Part shown: positions 5,590 to 11,825 of the stretch, piece after piece | Layout of the letters: each line of letters begins with the position of its first letter | How positions within the stretch are numbered: the stretch's first letter is position 1 | Source: Firmicutes bacterium UBA2598 | GTDB taxonomy: Bacteria > Bacillota > PH28-bin88 | Direction: 5' to 3' | NCBI GenBank assembly: GCA_002339345.1 | Contig: DDKM01000082.1 | Coordinates: 16,715-28,539 of the forward strand | DNA: 11,825 nucleotides | Translations under genes and position numbers: made by a program | The notes under the pieces: model-generated | The model's input: the letters and a program-made list of their open reading frames with translations, nothing else | Database searches by the model: none | Told to the model about the DNA's origin: nothing

Positions 5590-7377
5590 ATGCAAGCTGT
5601 CACCATATGGGGATTTTTCAGCCTATCTCCTCATTTTGTTACAGAAGATGATCCTGTTAAGAAAGCGTGTTCCTTATTAGCGGAAAAGAGGCTTGAAGGC
5701 CTTGCAGTTATTGATGCTGGGGGGCGGCCCGTAGGTATCTTTACGCCATCCGAGGCTGTGAGAATTCTAAACGATAGATTAATCCTTGACACACCTATGC
5801 GATCAGTTGAACTAGCTAAACCTGTGATTTTAGCTACCGATACTCTTATCAGTGATATACTTTCCATCGAATATGAGGTCTTGCCCATTTTATTGGTGGA
5901 TGCTGCCGGACACCTTTGTGGATCAATAGGCGCCAAGGAGCTAAGACTGCTTTACCAGAGATGTAATGAGTTGTACCAGCAGAAACAGGTGGAAGAGCTC
6001 CGTACTGAGTTAGAAAATACCAGGCGAAATCTAAAGATCTTTGAAACAGTCCTGGAGCATGCCTACGAGGGCATTCTGATTACCGATGAAAATGGCTACA
6101 TAAAATATATTAATGAGCAAAACGCCGTTTTGTTGGGTGTTAAGAGAGAGCACGTCCTGGGAAAACATGTGACCTCTATCACCGAAAAAGCTGGTACCCA
6201 CCTTGTTTTAAAAACAAGAAAGCCACAAATCGGCGCCCAACTAGAAATTAATGGACGAAAGATGGTGGTTAACCGGATTCCCATCATCGAAGACGGTCGG
6301 GTTATCGCTGGGCTTGGGATGGTCCTTTTCAAGGATACCAGTGAGATAATCAATATGGTAAAAGAACTAAACCTCATGCATTCCAAGGTGGAATATTACC
6401 GCTCGGAGTTGGAACACCTTCGGAAGAACAAATATTCCCTAGACAGTATTGTAGGGCAAAGTGATGTAATGAAGCGTGCCAAAGATTTAGCCCTCAAAGT
6501 CGCCATGACCGATGCTACGGTTCTCATTCTAGGAGAGAGCGGTACCGGCAAAGAGCTGTTCGCCCATGCAATACACCAGTTTAGTCCGAGAAGGGATCGT
6601 CCGTTCATCCGGGTTAATTGTGCAGCCCTGCCCAAAGATCTTCTGGAATCGGAGCTGTTCGGGTATGAGGAAGGAGCTTTTACTGGGGCTTTGAAGAAGG
6701 GAAGAGCCGGCAAATTCGAACTTGCTGAAGGCGGTACTGTATTTCTAGATGAAATTGGGGATATGCATTTAGAAATGCAGGCAAAGCTGTTAAGAGTCCT
6801 TCAGGAGAAAGAGATTGACCGAATAGGAGGAAGTTTTCCTATTAAGGTGGACTTCCGGTTGATTGCTGCCACCAATCAAGATTTGGCTCGCTTGGTAAGC
6901 ATGGGCCGCTTCCGTCACGATCTTTTCTACCGGCTAAATGTCTGCTGCCTGCAGCTTCCCCCTCTAAGAGAAAGGAAGGAAGACATTGCGGTCTTGTCCC
7001 AGCAGTTTTTACGAATTTTGACAGAAGGAAATAAGGGAGAAGAGATTAACATATCCGAAGAAGCTATGGCTATCCTTAGACAGTATGATTGGCCCGGTAA
7101 CGTGCGAGAGCTGTTTAACGTGCTTCAACGGGCAGTCACATTTCTTGACGGATATACGATTAGACCAAACGACCTCGGTATAAAGTTGGCTCATGCCGTA
7201 CCGGAAGCTCCATTGGCTGAACGCGATTTAAAGCTTATCTCAGGTGAAGTGGAGCGGAAAGCAATTGAAGATGCTTTGCGACGCGCTCGAGGAAACAAGT
7301 GTAAGGCCGCAGACTTACTTGGAATCCATCGCTCCACCCTTTACGAAAAAATCCGTAAGTATGGCATTATCCACTAA
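5590..7377 (+). CDS. Sigma-54-dependent transcriptional activator (CBS-CBS-PAS-AAA+-Fis)
   Basis: A 595-residue enhancer-binding protein that would use ATP hydrolysis to open sigma-54 promoters. In order: a tandem CBS (Bateman) module at about 10-122, a family that often senses adenosyl nucleotides or SAM; a charged helix at about 125-150; a PAS domain at about 150-252 (YEGILITDENGYIKYIN); and a second coiled stretch (255-280). The AAA+ domain covers about 285-520, with Walker A GESGTGKE (315-322), the sigma-54-contacting loop GAFTGA (362-367), Walker B VFLDEIGD (384-391), arginine-finger region FRHDLFYRLN (441-450) and WPGNVREL (501-508). A Fis-type helix-turn-helix is at about 565-591. All key residues are present and there is no response-regulator receiver domain, so control should be by ligand. 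ATG 5590 has an ideal AGGAGGG. Its own -24/-12 promoter implies autoregulation. Base composition is A+T-richer than the neighbours. Confidence 0.95.
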   Translation: MQAVTIWGFFSLSPHFVTEDDPVKKACSLLAEKRLEGLAVIDAGGRPVGIFTPSEAVRILNDRLILDTPMRSVELAKPVILATDTLISDILSIEYEVLPILLVDAAGHLCGSIGAKELRLLYQRCNELYQQKQVEELRTELENTRRNLKIFETVLEHAYEGILITDENGYIKYINEQNAVLLGVKREHVLGKHVTSITEKAGTHLVLKTRKPQIGAQLEINGRKMVVNRIPIIEDGRVIAGLGMVLFKDTSEIINMVKELNLMHSKVEYYRSELEHLRKNKYSLDSIVGQSDVMKRAKDLALKVAMTDATVLILGESGTGKELFAHAIHQFSPRRDRPFIRVNCAALPKDLLESELFGYEEGAFTGALKKGRAGKFELAEGGTVFLDEIGDMHLEMQAKLLRVLQEKEIDRIGGSFPIKVDFRLIAATNQDLARLVSMGRFRHDLFYRLNVCCLQLPPLRERKEDIAVLSQQFLRILTEGNKGEEINISEEAMAILRQYDWPGNVRELFNVLQRAVTFLDGYTIRPNDLGIKLAHAVPEAPLAERDLKLISGEVERKAIEDALRRARGNKCKAADLLGIHRSTLYEKIRKYGIIH

Positions 7378-7398
7378 TAACTGTTGATATCACTTTCC

Positions 7399-7740
7399 TC
7401 AGAACACATTGGTGGTATGGATCAACCGGCTGATTTCTTCCGGGTACCTGAAATAAGTAGTAAACTCCACCCAATTCTGCTCCCAGGACCGGATGACCAA
7501 GGGATACCTCTTCTCCCATTTTTCCTGGAACTCCACAAACTTTAATTCTGCTTCCCCAAGAGTTAGAGCTTGATAAACCTGTTTTAGGTCAACCATTAAG
7601 GCTTTGCCGTCCTTGTAGGAAACGTACTTTAGGGAGTTGCGGATCTGGTGAATGATACATAGCTAAATTTCCGTTTGGGGAAAAACTGTATTAACTGCTT
7701 CAGAAAAGCCATTTAGCCCGTCTTTGGCCACAATGAGTGT
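7399..7740 (-). pseudogene. IS256-family (mutator) transposase, internal fragment
   Basis: Read on the minus strand from about 7740, the translation LIVAKDGLNGFSEAVNTVFP, then TEI-stop-LCIIHQIRNSLKYVSYK, is the hallmark central part of IS256-type DDE transposases. It continues through DLKQVYQA, KWEKRYP and SWEQNW to RLIHTTN. The conserved Asp of the DG motif is present. The TAG at 7665-7663 stands where the family usually has Gln (CAG), so one base change created it. Right after TTN, where IEG normally follows, the frame ends in TGA at 7399-7401 and the similarity is lost. The first third, the last third and the terminal repeats are all missing, so this is a dead remnant. It lies between the sigma-54 activator and the FAD oxidoreductase, and no terminal repeats or target duplication are seen. 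Confidence 0.85.
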
Positions 7741-7786
7741 GGCGCTTGATTCCGCAGCTGGCACACCGAGCTAAAATTCTATCCAC
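7700..7786 (-). pseudogene. Start of a small Cys-containing gene, cut by the transposase fragment
   Basis: GTG 7786 is preceded by a consensus AGGAGGG (7800-7794) at seven-base spacing and opens with MDRILARCASCGIKR, which has a CxxC knuckle. After about residue 15 the frame enters DNA that encodes the IS256 fragment in another phase and stops at TGA 7702-7700 after 28 codons. It follows the FAD oxidoreductase stop by about 50 bases on the same strand, so it was probably the next gene of that operon before the insertion or deletion. The family is not recognised; a zinc-ribbon protein is a guess from the CxxC alone. Confidence 0.4.
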
Positions 7787-7835
7787 TACGCTTCCCTCCT
7801 AAAACACTAAATTCGTTAAGGCTGTCCTAAATAGT

Positions 7836-9365
7836 TCAAATAGAGAGTATGCCTCCCCGGACCCCAAACTGCTTGCCGTCCCGGCGGCACAAAAGCTGCG
7901 CCACATGGCGGCCCGAATACAGGCACGGTATCACCCCGCCGCCTGGCATTACCCACTGGCCGGCCATGTAGAAGTGCTGAAGACCGGGCAATGTCCGCTC
8001 TATAGGGGTCATTAGCGCCCTGGGGGTGGGCAGCCACCCCTCCCAGGCTCCTCGGTGGTTTCTGGTATAACGCCAGGTGGTGTAGGGAGTGGCCACATCG
8101 GTTACTTCCACCTGCCCGGAAATGCCCGGGTAATGGGCTTCCAGCCGGTCCAGCACCGCTGCCGCCAGCCTCTTCTTTTCAGCCTGGTACCGAGATGGGC
8201 TTTCCTCCCGTAAACCGGCCCAGTAATCCCACTCCGTTTCTATTTCCACCTGTACTACCGACTTGCCCTGCGGAGCAAAGGCAGGGGTATAGTTGAAAAT
8301 ACGGATTAGCATTCCTGGCACCCTCTTTTGGTTAATATAAATGGGGCGCCCAGGGATGATGGTGATGAAATGGGGTTCTCCCGGGAATTCCCGCGCCACG
8401 CCAAAACTCAGCATCATAAAGGGATGGACCAGCGGCCAGGCGGCATAGCGCTCACGGATTTTGGCACTGGTATATCTTCCGCCCAGCATGCCAAAGATGG
8501 TGCTGTGCCCATCGGCGGCGGATACCACCGTACCCGCCCGGTATTCCCTCCCATCCGCCAGTCGTACGCCCACCGCCTGGTCCTTGTCCACCAGGATTTC
8601 CTGCACTGTTGCCCGGTAAGTTACCTCTCCCCCCAACTCCTGGTAGCGGGTTGCAATGGCCCTGGCAAACGCCAGCGATCCCTGGGTTAACAGACCCAAC
8701 TTACCCCCGGCGATCAACCCCAAAACCATGAGCACGAACCAAACCGGCACTTCCGGTAAAAACAGGTTCCTGATTACCTGGCGGGCGAAGGGGTCGGCGA
8801 TTTCCTGTGCATACTCTTCAACGGGCCTGGCATATTTCCCACCCATGTATTTTAATACCCGGCGCATCTCCCACATCTCTTTCACTCTACCCAGCCTCCC
8901 CATCAATTCGGGCGGTTTGGCCAGGCCCATCAACCCCAGATCGCAATGGGCCATGGCCTTGGACCCCTTTACCAGGTCACCGATGAGCCGGGCATCACCG
9001 GGATGCTGGGGGTTCAAACCATCCACTAGTGAGGTTAAGTCCTTGGTAATGCTGACTACGCGTCCGGTGGCCTCGTCGATAAAACGACCGTAATCGGTCA
9101 TATCTACAATGGATGCACCCGGATCGATGCCCAAGTCCCGGTACAGTTGGTAAGTGGCATCCCCCGGTTTGTACCCCATGACAAAATGAATGCCGCCTTC
9201 GATGGTATAGTCCTTTCGCTTCCAGGTAGCTGCCACCCCACCCGGCTTATTGTGGTGCTCAAAAATCCTGGTGTCATATCCCTGCATTTGGCAGTACACA
9301 CCCGCTGCTAAACCCGCCAGGCCTGCCCCGATGATAATTACCGATCTATCCGCCAAAGCCTCCAC
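7836..9365 (-). CDS. FAD-dependent oxidoreductase of the phytoene desaturase / CrtI family
   Basis: About 509 residues from GTG 9365. The N-terminal dinucleotide fold SVIIIGAGLAGLAAG (about 8-22), then IFEHHNKPGG and IEGGIHFVMG, binds FAD. The C-terminal block HFYMAGQWVMPGGGVIPCLY is the second FAD signature of this group (COG1233: carotene desaturases and isomerases, retinol 13,14-saturase). A hydrophobic stretch, VPVWFVLMVLGLIAGG (near the middle), fits membrane association or a lipid substrate pocket. Substrate cannot be read: no other carotenoid genes are in view, so a polyprenyl or other lipid substrate is as likely as carotenoids. The frame is open to TTG 9398, but that codon has no ribosome binding site and overlaps a possible -10 box. 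GTG 9365 lies 7 bases after a G-run and starts 7 residues before the fold. A 9-base G-run (9369-9377) lies between these two starts. Confidence 0.88.
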   Translation of the reverse strand: MEALADRSVIIIGAGLAGLAAGVYCQMQGYDTRIFEHHNKPGGVAATWKRKDYTIEGGIHFVMGYKPGDATYQLYRDLGIDPGASIVDMTDYGRFIDEATGRVVSITKDLTSLVDGLNPQHPGDARLIGDLVKGSKAMAHCDLGLMGLAKPPELMGRLGRVKEMWEMRRVLKYMGGKYARPVEEYAQEIADPFARQVIRNLFLPEVPVWFVLMVLGLIAGGKLGLLTQGSLAFARAIATRYQELGGEVTYRATVQEILVDKDQAVGVRLADGREYRAGTVVSAADGHSTIFGMLGGRYTSAKIRERYAAWPLVHPFMMLSFGVAREFPGEPHFITIIPGRPIYINQKRVPGMLIRIFNYTPAFAPQGKSVVQVEIETEWDYWAGLREESPSRYQAEKKRLAAAVLDRLEAHYPGISGQVEVTDVATPYTTWRYTRNHRGAWEGWLPTPRALMTPIERTLPGLQHFYMAGQWVMPGGGVIPCLYSGRHVAQLLCRRDGKQFGVRGGILSI

Positions 9366-9396
9366 CCACCCCCCCCCAATTACTGCTTCTCTTTCC

Positions 9397-9425
9397 AAAA
9401 TAACAATTATTTGGAGTTACTTCAA
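9397..9425 (-). promoter_or_regulatory. Candidate sigma-A promoter for the FAD oxidoreductase
   Basis: Minus strand TTGAAG (9425-9420), a 17-base spacer, then TATTTT (9402-9397). Each box matches consensus at four of six positions. Initiation would fall near 9390, inside the longest open frame, which favours the GTG 9365 start. Confidence 0.35.
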
Positions 9426-9466
9426 CCTACTTGGTCTTCCTGCCGATAAAGAAAGGAGGATGCCCC

Positions 9467-9616
9467 TTGTTTTAGTACGGCAAAAACCTGCTGGAAAAGG
9501 TGAGGGTGGAGTGGCCCAATCCAAACTAGGCAGCCATGCTCCAGGAACAGTTGGGGGGGGCCAACGGTGAAATAAAAGCTGCTTTACAATACATTGCGCA
9601 GTGCTTTCGTAATTAA
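9467..9616 (+). pseudogene. Manganese-catalase-family gene, N-terminal relic
   Basis: A perfect AAAGGAGG (9453-9460 region) is followed at seven bases by TTG 9467 and a 49-codon frame. It reads F-stop-YGKNLLEKVRVEWPNPN-stop-AAMLQEQLGGANGEIKAALQYIAQCF and ends at TAA 9614. The stretch MLQEQLGGANGE plus AALQY matches what I know of the first helix of short Mn catalase / ferritin-like proteins. There the GGxxGE glutamate is a metal ligand, and the preceding tract normally reads like YEKKLLEKV-(R/K)VERPNP. Two in-frame TAG codons (9473-9475 and 9527-9529) interrupt it, and everything after the first helix is gone. It would therefore make at most 26 residues from ATG 9536. Similarity to spore coat CotJC, a related family, is the alternative. 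The assignment is from memory of the family, not from a search. Confidence 0.65.
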
Positions 9617-9634
9617 GGGTCCCGCCCTTCTTTT
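9615..9634 (+). terminator. Weak terminator-like hairpin after the catalase relic
   Basis: AAGGG (9615-9619) and CCCTT (9625-9629) form a 5-base stem with a 5-base loop, followed by CTTTT. It starts inside the relic's TAA. The stem is short and the T-run brief, so this is a tentative call. It could insulate sigI from upstream transcription. Confidence 0.3.
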
Positions 9635-9663
9635 GGAGCACCCGTTACGTCGAGCGTTGTCAT

Positions 9664-9692
9664 TTGATACAATATTGGCAACACCGGAAAAT
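9664..9692 (+). promoter_or_regulatory. Candidate sigma-A promoter upstream of sigI
   Basis: TTGATA (9664-9669, five of six matches), a 17-base spacer, then GAAAAT (9687-9692, four of six). The -10 box lies within a CCGGA / TCCGG inverted repeat (9684-9688 and 9702-9706). This could be the basal promoter of the sigI-rsgI operon. Confidence 0.35.
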
Positions 9693-9731
9693 TAATTAAA
9701 CTCCGGAATATTTATTTATTGTGACCAAGGT

Positions 9732-9756
9732 CCCAAAAAACCTGTAGTTTCACGAA
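9732..9756 (+). promoter_or_regulatory. Candidate SigI-dependent (autoregulatory) promoter
   Basis: CCCAAAAAA (9732-9740) and CGAA (9753-9756) resemble the C-rich -35 and CGAA -10 described for SigI promoters. They give a start about 25 bases before GTG 9782. Copies of CTGTAG (9742-9747 and 9761-9766) flank the CGAA. The spacing rule was recalled, not verified. Confidence 0.35.
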
Positions 9757-9781
9757 TGAACTGTAGGCAGGTGATTACCTG

Positions 9782-10567
9782 GTGCAGGATCAACAGTTGC
9801 AAAACCTCCTGGAAAAGGCCAGGTCCGGAGATGAGAAGGCCCGGGATGATCTGCTCCAATCTCACCGGGCCTATATAGCAGAGGTCGCGGCTGCTTACTG
9901 CGGCCGCAGGCTTTACTGGCAAAACGACGACGAGTTGAGCGTCAGCCTGCTGGCCTTCAGCGAGGCCATCGATACCTATAACCCCTCTGCCGGCAAGGAG
10001 TTTCTCCATTATACCCGGCTGGTGATCAAAAACCGGCTGGTCGACTACTTCCGTAAAGAATCACGACACCGCCACCTCTCCCTGGAAGGGCTGCCCGGCG
10101 ATGAGGAAGGTCTTCCCCACTGGGAAGCGGCCACCGCGTGGAGACAGTACCACGATGAAGAACTGGCCCGCGAGCGGGCGGAGGAAATGCTCCGCTTCGA
10201 CCAGGTTTTACGCACCTTTAACCTTTCACTTCAACTTTTGGAACGGGCGTGTCCCAGGCACCGGGATACCAGGGAGATGCTGGTGCAAGCCGCCTGCGTA
10301 CTGGCCCGGGAACAGGACTTGCTGGCCTACGTGAAGCGTTACAAGCAGCTCCCTCTCCAGGAGTTGTCCCGGGCCACCCGCCTCAGCCGGAAGGTATTAA
10401 AAAGGGGACGAGCTTACATCCTGGCGTTGACCCTGATTCTCACCGTTCCTGAATTCACGCACCTGCGCTCCTTATTCTCGCTGCCACCGCCGGCTGCCTG
10501 TAGCGCCGGCCCAACGGACATGTCAAAAACGCCGTCCAGCTCTTCCAGGGGAGGTGACCCTCGATGA
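9782..10567 (+). CDS. sigI: RNA polymerase sigma factor SigI
   Basis: A 261-residue sigma-70-family factor of the SigI group, about the size of Bacillus SigI. Region 2 covers roughly residues 10-96: DDELSVSLLAFSEAIDTYNP (49-68) for core binding, and FLHYTRLVIKNRLVDYFRKE (74-93) for -10 recognition. There is no sigma-70 region 4. Instead it has the SigI-specific C-terminal domain, with KRYKQLPLQELSRATRLSRK (185-204) and VLKRGRAYILALTLIL (205-220), thought to recognise the -35 element. The last 30 residues are Ser- and Pro-rich and not conserved to my knowledge. GTG 9782 follows AGGTGA at seven-base spacing. The stop overlaps the rsgI start (ATGA at 10564-10567), so the pair is translationally coupled. 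It should be held inactive by RsgI at the membrane. Typical regulons respond to heat or envelope stress, or to extracellular polysaccharide. Confidence 0.93.
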   Translation: MQDQQLQNLLEKARSGDEKARDDLLQSHRAYIAEVAAAYCGRRLYWQNDDELSVSLLAFSEAIDTYNPSAGKEFLHYTRLVIKNRLVDYFRKESRHRHLSLEGLPGDEEGLPHWEAATAWRQYHDEELARERAEEMLRFDQVLRTFNLSLQLLERACPRHRDTREMLVQAACVLAREQDLLAYVKRYKQLPLQELSRATRLSRKVLKRGRAYILALTLILTVPEFTHLRSLFSLPPPAACSAGPTDMSKTPSSSSRGGDPR

Positions 10568-11825
10568 CCAAGATAAAAGGGTTAGTGGTGAAGACGGAAG
10601 GCCGCCACATGTGGGTCGCCACCGAAGACCGGCAGTTCAGGCGGTATCCCCTTCCTGCCACAGGAGCTGCCATCGGCCAGGAGGTGTGGGTTGAACAGCC
10701 CGTACCCGCCGTTTCGTATTTCGCCTCCCGGGGTGCCCTGGTGGCGGGCCTGGTGGTAATGATATTCCTGGGGGCGTTCCTCTGGCAATTGGTCCCCGTC
10801 GGTACCCCTGTCGCCTACCTGGCCGTGGACATCAACCCCAGCCTGGAAATCGCAGTGGACGGTGCGGGCAGGGTGCTGGAAGTGGAACCCCTGAACCAGG
10901 AAGCCAAATTGCTGGTAAAGGGCCTTTCTCCCCGGAAGAAGGACGTCTATACCTTCCTTGACCGGATAATCCAAAAGGCCGAATACTCCGGTTACCTCAA
11001 ACCCGGACGGGATAACCTGGTGCTGGTGACCATCATCCCGGCCAGGGACGGAACACCCGTCCCGGTAAACGATTCCGGGGTAAAAGAAGTCGTCCTGAAA
11101 AGCCTTGCTGCCCGGAACCTTCAAGGTAAGGTCGGCATACAAAACGCCTCTTTGAAGGAACGCATCAGAGCCAGGGAGGCGGGGCTATCGGTAAACCACT
11201 ACCTGCTCATTACCAGGGCAGCTGAAAAGGGAGTTCTGCCAGGCCCTACCGTAGAGGACAATGTCGGCATCCATGAAATCCTGAATCGTTTATCCGCCAG
11301 GGGCATTCCACTGGAACAGCTAGTGGTTGAATTCGGTGTCACCGCGGGACCCGGCAGCAATCAGCCGCCCCCCAAGGAGACCCTGGTTAACCCCGGGACA
11401 GTGCCGCCCAGCCGTACTCAAGAAACCACCGGTAATCCGGAGCACCGGGATGCCAGGTCGGCAGAGTTTGGTCCAGTGGATGAGGACGATGAGCACGACA
11501 GGGACGGCGACCGCCTACCGGAGGACGAGGAAGAAGCCGACATTAAAGGTGAAGAAAAAGTTGATGAAGCGGATGAGGTTGAAAGTAATGAAGCTGGCGC
11601 GGATGATACCCTCATAGAAGATGAAAAAGACGACACCAAACTTGAAGTGAACAGCCACGATCCTACTGCTCGTTTACCCGTGCCGGGTCCGGGCGATGAG
11701 CAAGAAAGCGGGCCATCTTCCGGTACCGGGGCAGGTAGCAAAGTGAACGATGATAAAGACGACGCCCGGGACCAGAGTATTGATCGTGATGAAGGGCAAC
11801 CCGATGATTCTTCTAAACAAAAACC
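10564..11825 (+). CDS. rsgI: Anti-sigma-I factor RsgI, 3' end outside window
   Basis: 420 codons are visible from ATG 10564, with a GGAGGTGACC just upstream inside sigI. Residues 1-48 are the cytoplasmic RsgI_N domain that binds SigI (IKGLVVKTEGRHMWVAT). One transmembrane helix is at about 57-79 (ALVAGLVVMIFLGAFLWQLV). The outer module starts with YLAVDINPSLEIAVD (85-99); Asn91-Pro92 is the conserved bond at which RsgI proteins are reported to cleave themselves. The globular part runs to about 260 (LLITRAA, VVEFGVT). From about 262 the chain is a Pro/Gly linker, and 301-366 is extremely rich in Asp and Glu, followed by another acidic, Ser-rich stretch to the window edge. Clostridial relatives carry carbohydrate-binding or other sensor domains after such linkers, but none is visible here. 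Whether one follows is unknown. Confidence 0.92.
   Translation, partial: MTKIKGLVVKTEGRHMWVATEDRQFRRYPLPATGAAIGQEVWVEQPVPAVSYFASRGALVAGLVVMIFLGAFLWQLVPVGTPVAYLAVDINPSLEIAVDGAGRVLEVEPLNQEAKLLVKGLSPRKKDVYTFLDRIIQKAEYSGYLKPGRDNLVLVTIIPARDGTPVPVNDSGVKEVVLKSLAARNLQGKVGIQNASLKERIRAREAGLSVNHYLLITRAAEKGVLPGPTVEDNVGIHEILNRLSARGIPLEQLVVEFGVTAGPGSNQPPPKETLVNPGTVPPSRTQETTGNPEHRDARSAEFGPVDEDDEHDRDGDRLPEDEEEADIKGEEKVDEADEVESNEAGADDTLIEDEKDDTKLEVNSHDPTARLPVPGPGDEQESGPSSGTGAGSKVNDDKDDARDQSIDRDEGQPDDSSKQK

Noticed and set aside
5591..5606. Second sigma-54 promoter on the minus strand (TGGTGACAGCTTGCA)
   Set aside because: The GG and GC are nine bases apart instead of ten, and it lies inside the activator coding sequence.
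9473..9529. Repeated in-frame TAG codons (catalase relic and transposase fragment) as a sign of TAG recoding, e.g. pyrrolysine
   Set aside because: Both host sequences are also truncated, and TAG serves as the ordinary stop of several intact genes here (for example at 1226, 2047 and 2859). Decay explains it better.
10582..11142. A 186-codon open frame on the minus strand
   Set aside because: It is antisense to rsgI in G+C-rich DNA and has no recognisable motif, whereas the rsgI frame shows clear family features.

Overview
The window looks like a chromosomal piece of a spore-forming, low-oxygen Clostridia-type Firmicute of the Peptococcaceae / Desulfotomaculum-Pelotomaculum-Moorella kind. This is an inference from four things: a SigI/RsgI sigma/anti-sigma pair (a Firmicutes system), a sigma-54 activator carrying CBS and PAS sensor domains, strong AGGAGG-type ribosome binding sites, and frequent GTG and TTG starts. 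No rRNA, tRNA or CRISPR array was seen.

Positions 1-3575, minus strand: a compact operon of five genes that strictly alternates methyltransferase, glycosyltransferase, methyltransferase, glycosyltransferase, methyltransferase. The last is cut by the window edge. Genes are 2-30 bases apart or overlap. The two GT2 glycosyltransferases are clear paralogues. The set probably builds and methylates a surface glycan (S-layer, spore or O-antigen-like). Positions 3763-about 5151, minus strand: a radical SAM protein with an internal PDZ domain and a DUF512-like tail. It ends in a strong terminator, and its 5' end lacks a normal start codon.

Positions 5171-7377: a roughly 420-base divergent control region and, on the plus strand, a CBS-CBS-PAS-AAA+-Fis sigma-54 activator. 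It sits behind an almost perfect -24/-12 promoter, with a 7-base inverted repeat at enhancer distance. The sequence therefore suggests an autoregulated sigma-54 switch. This gene is visibly richer in A+T than both flanks.

Positions 7378-7835: decayed sequence holding an internal fragment of an IS256-family transposase with an in-frame TAG. It is joined to the ribosome binding site and first codons of another small gene. Positions 7836-9365, minus strand: a CrtI/phytoene-desaturase-like FAD oxidoreductase. Positions 9399-9781: an intergenic stretch with a fossil of a manganese-catalase-family gene and the probable promoter region of sigI.

Positions 9782-11825, plus strand: sigI and rsgI, translationally coupled through an ATGA overlap. 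RsgI has its cytoplasmic anti-sigma domain, one membrane helix, the conserved Asn-Pro extracytoplasmic module and a long acidic linker. The window ends before any sensor domain. The pair would pass an envelope or extracellular signal to a SigI regulon. No gene here is obviously part of that regulon, apart from a possible SigI-type promoter in front of sigI itself.
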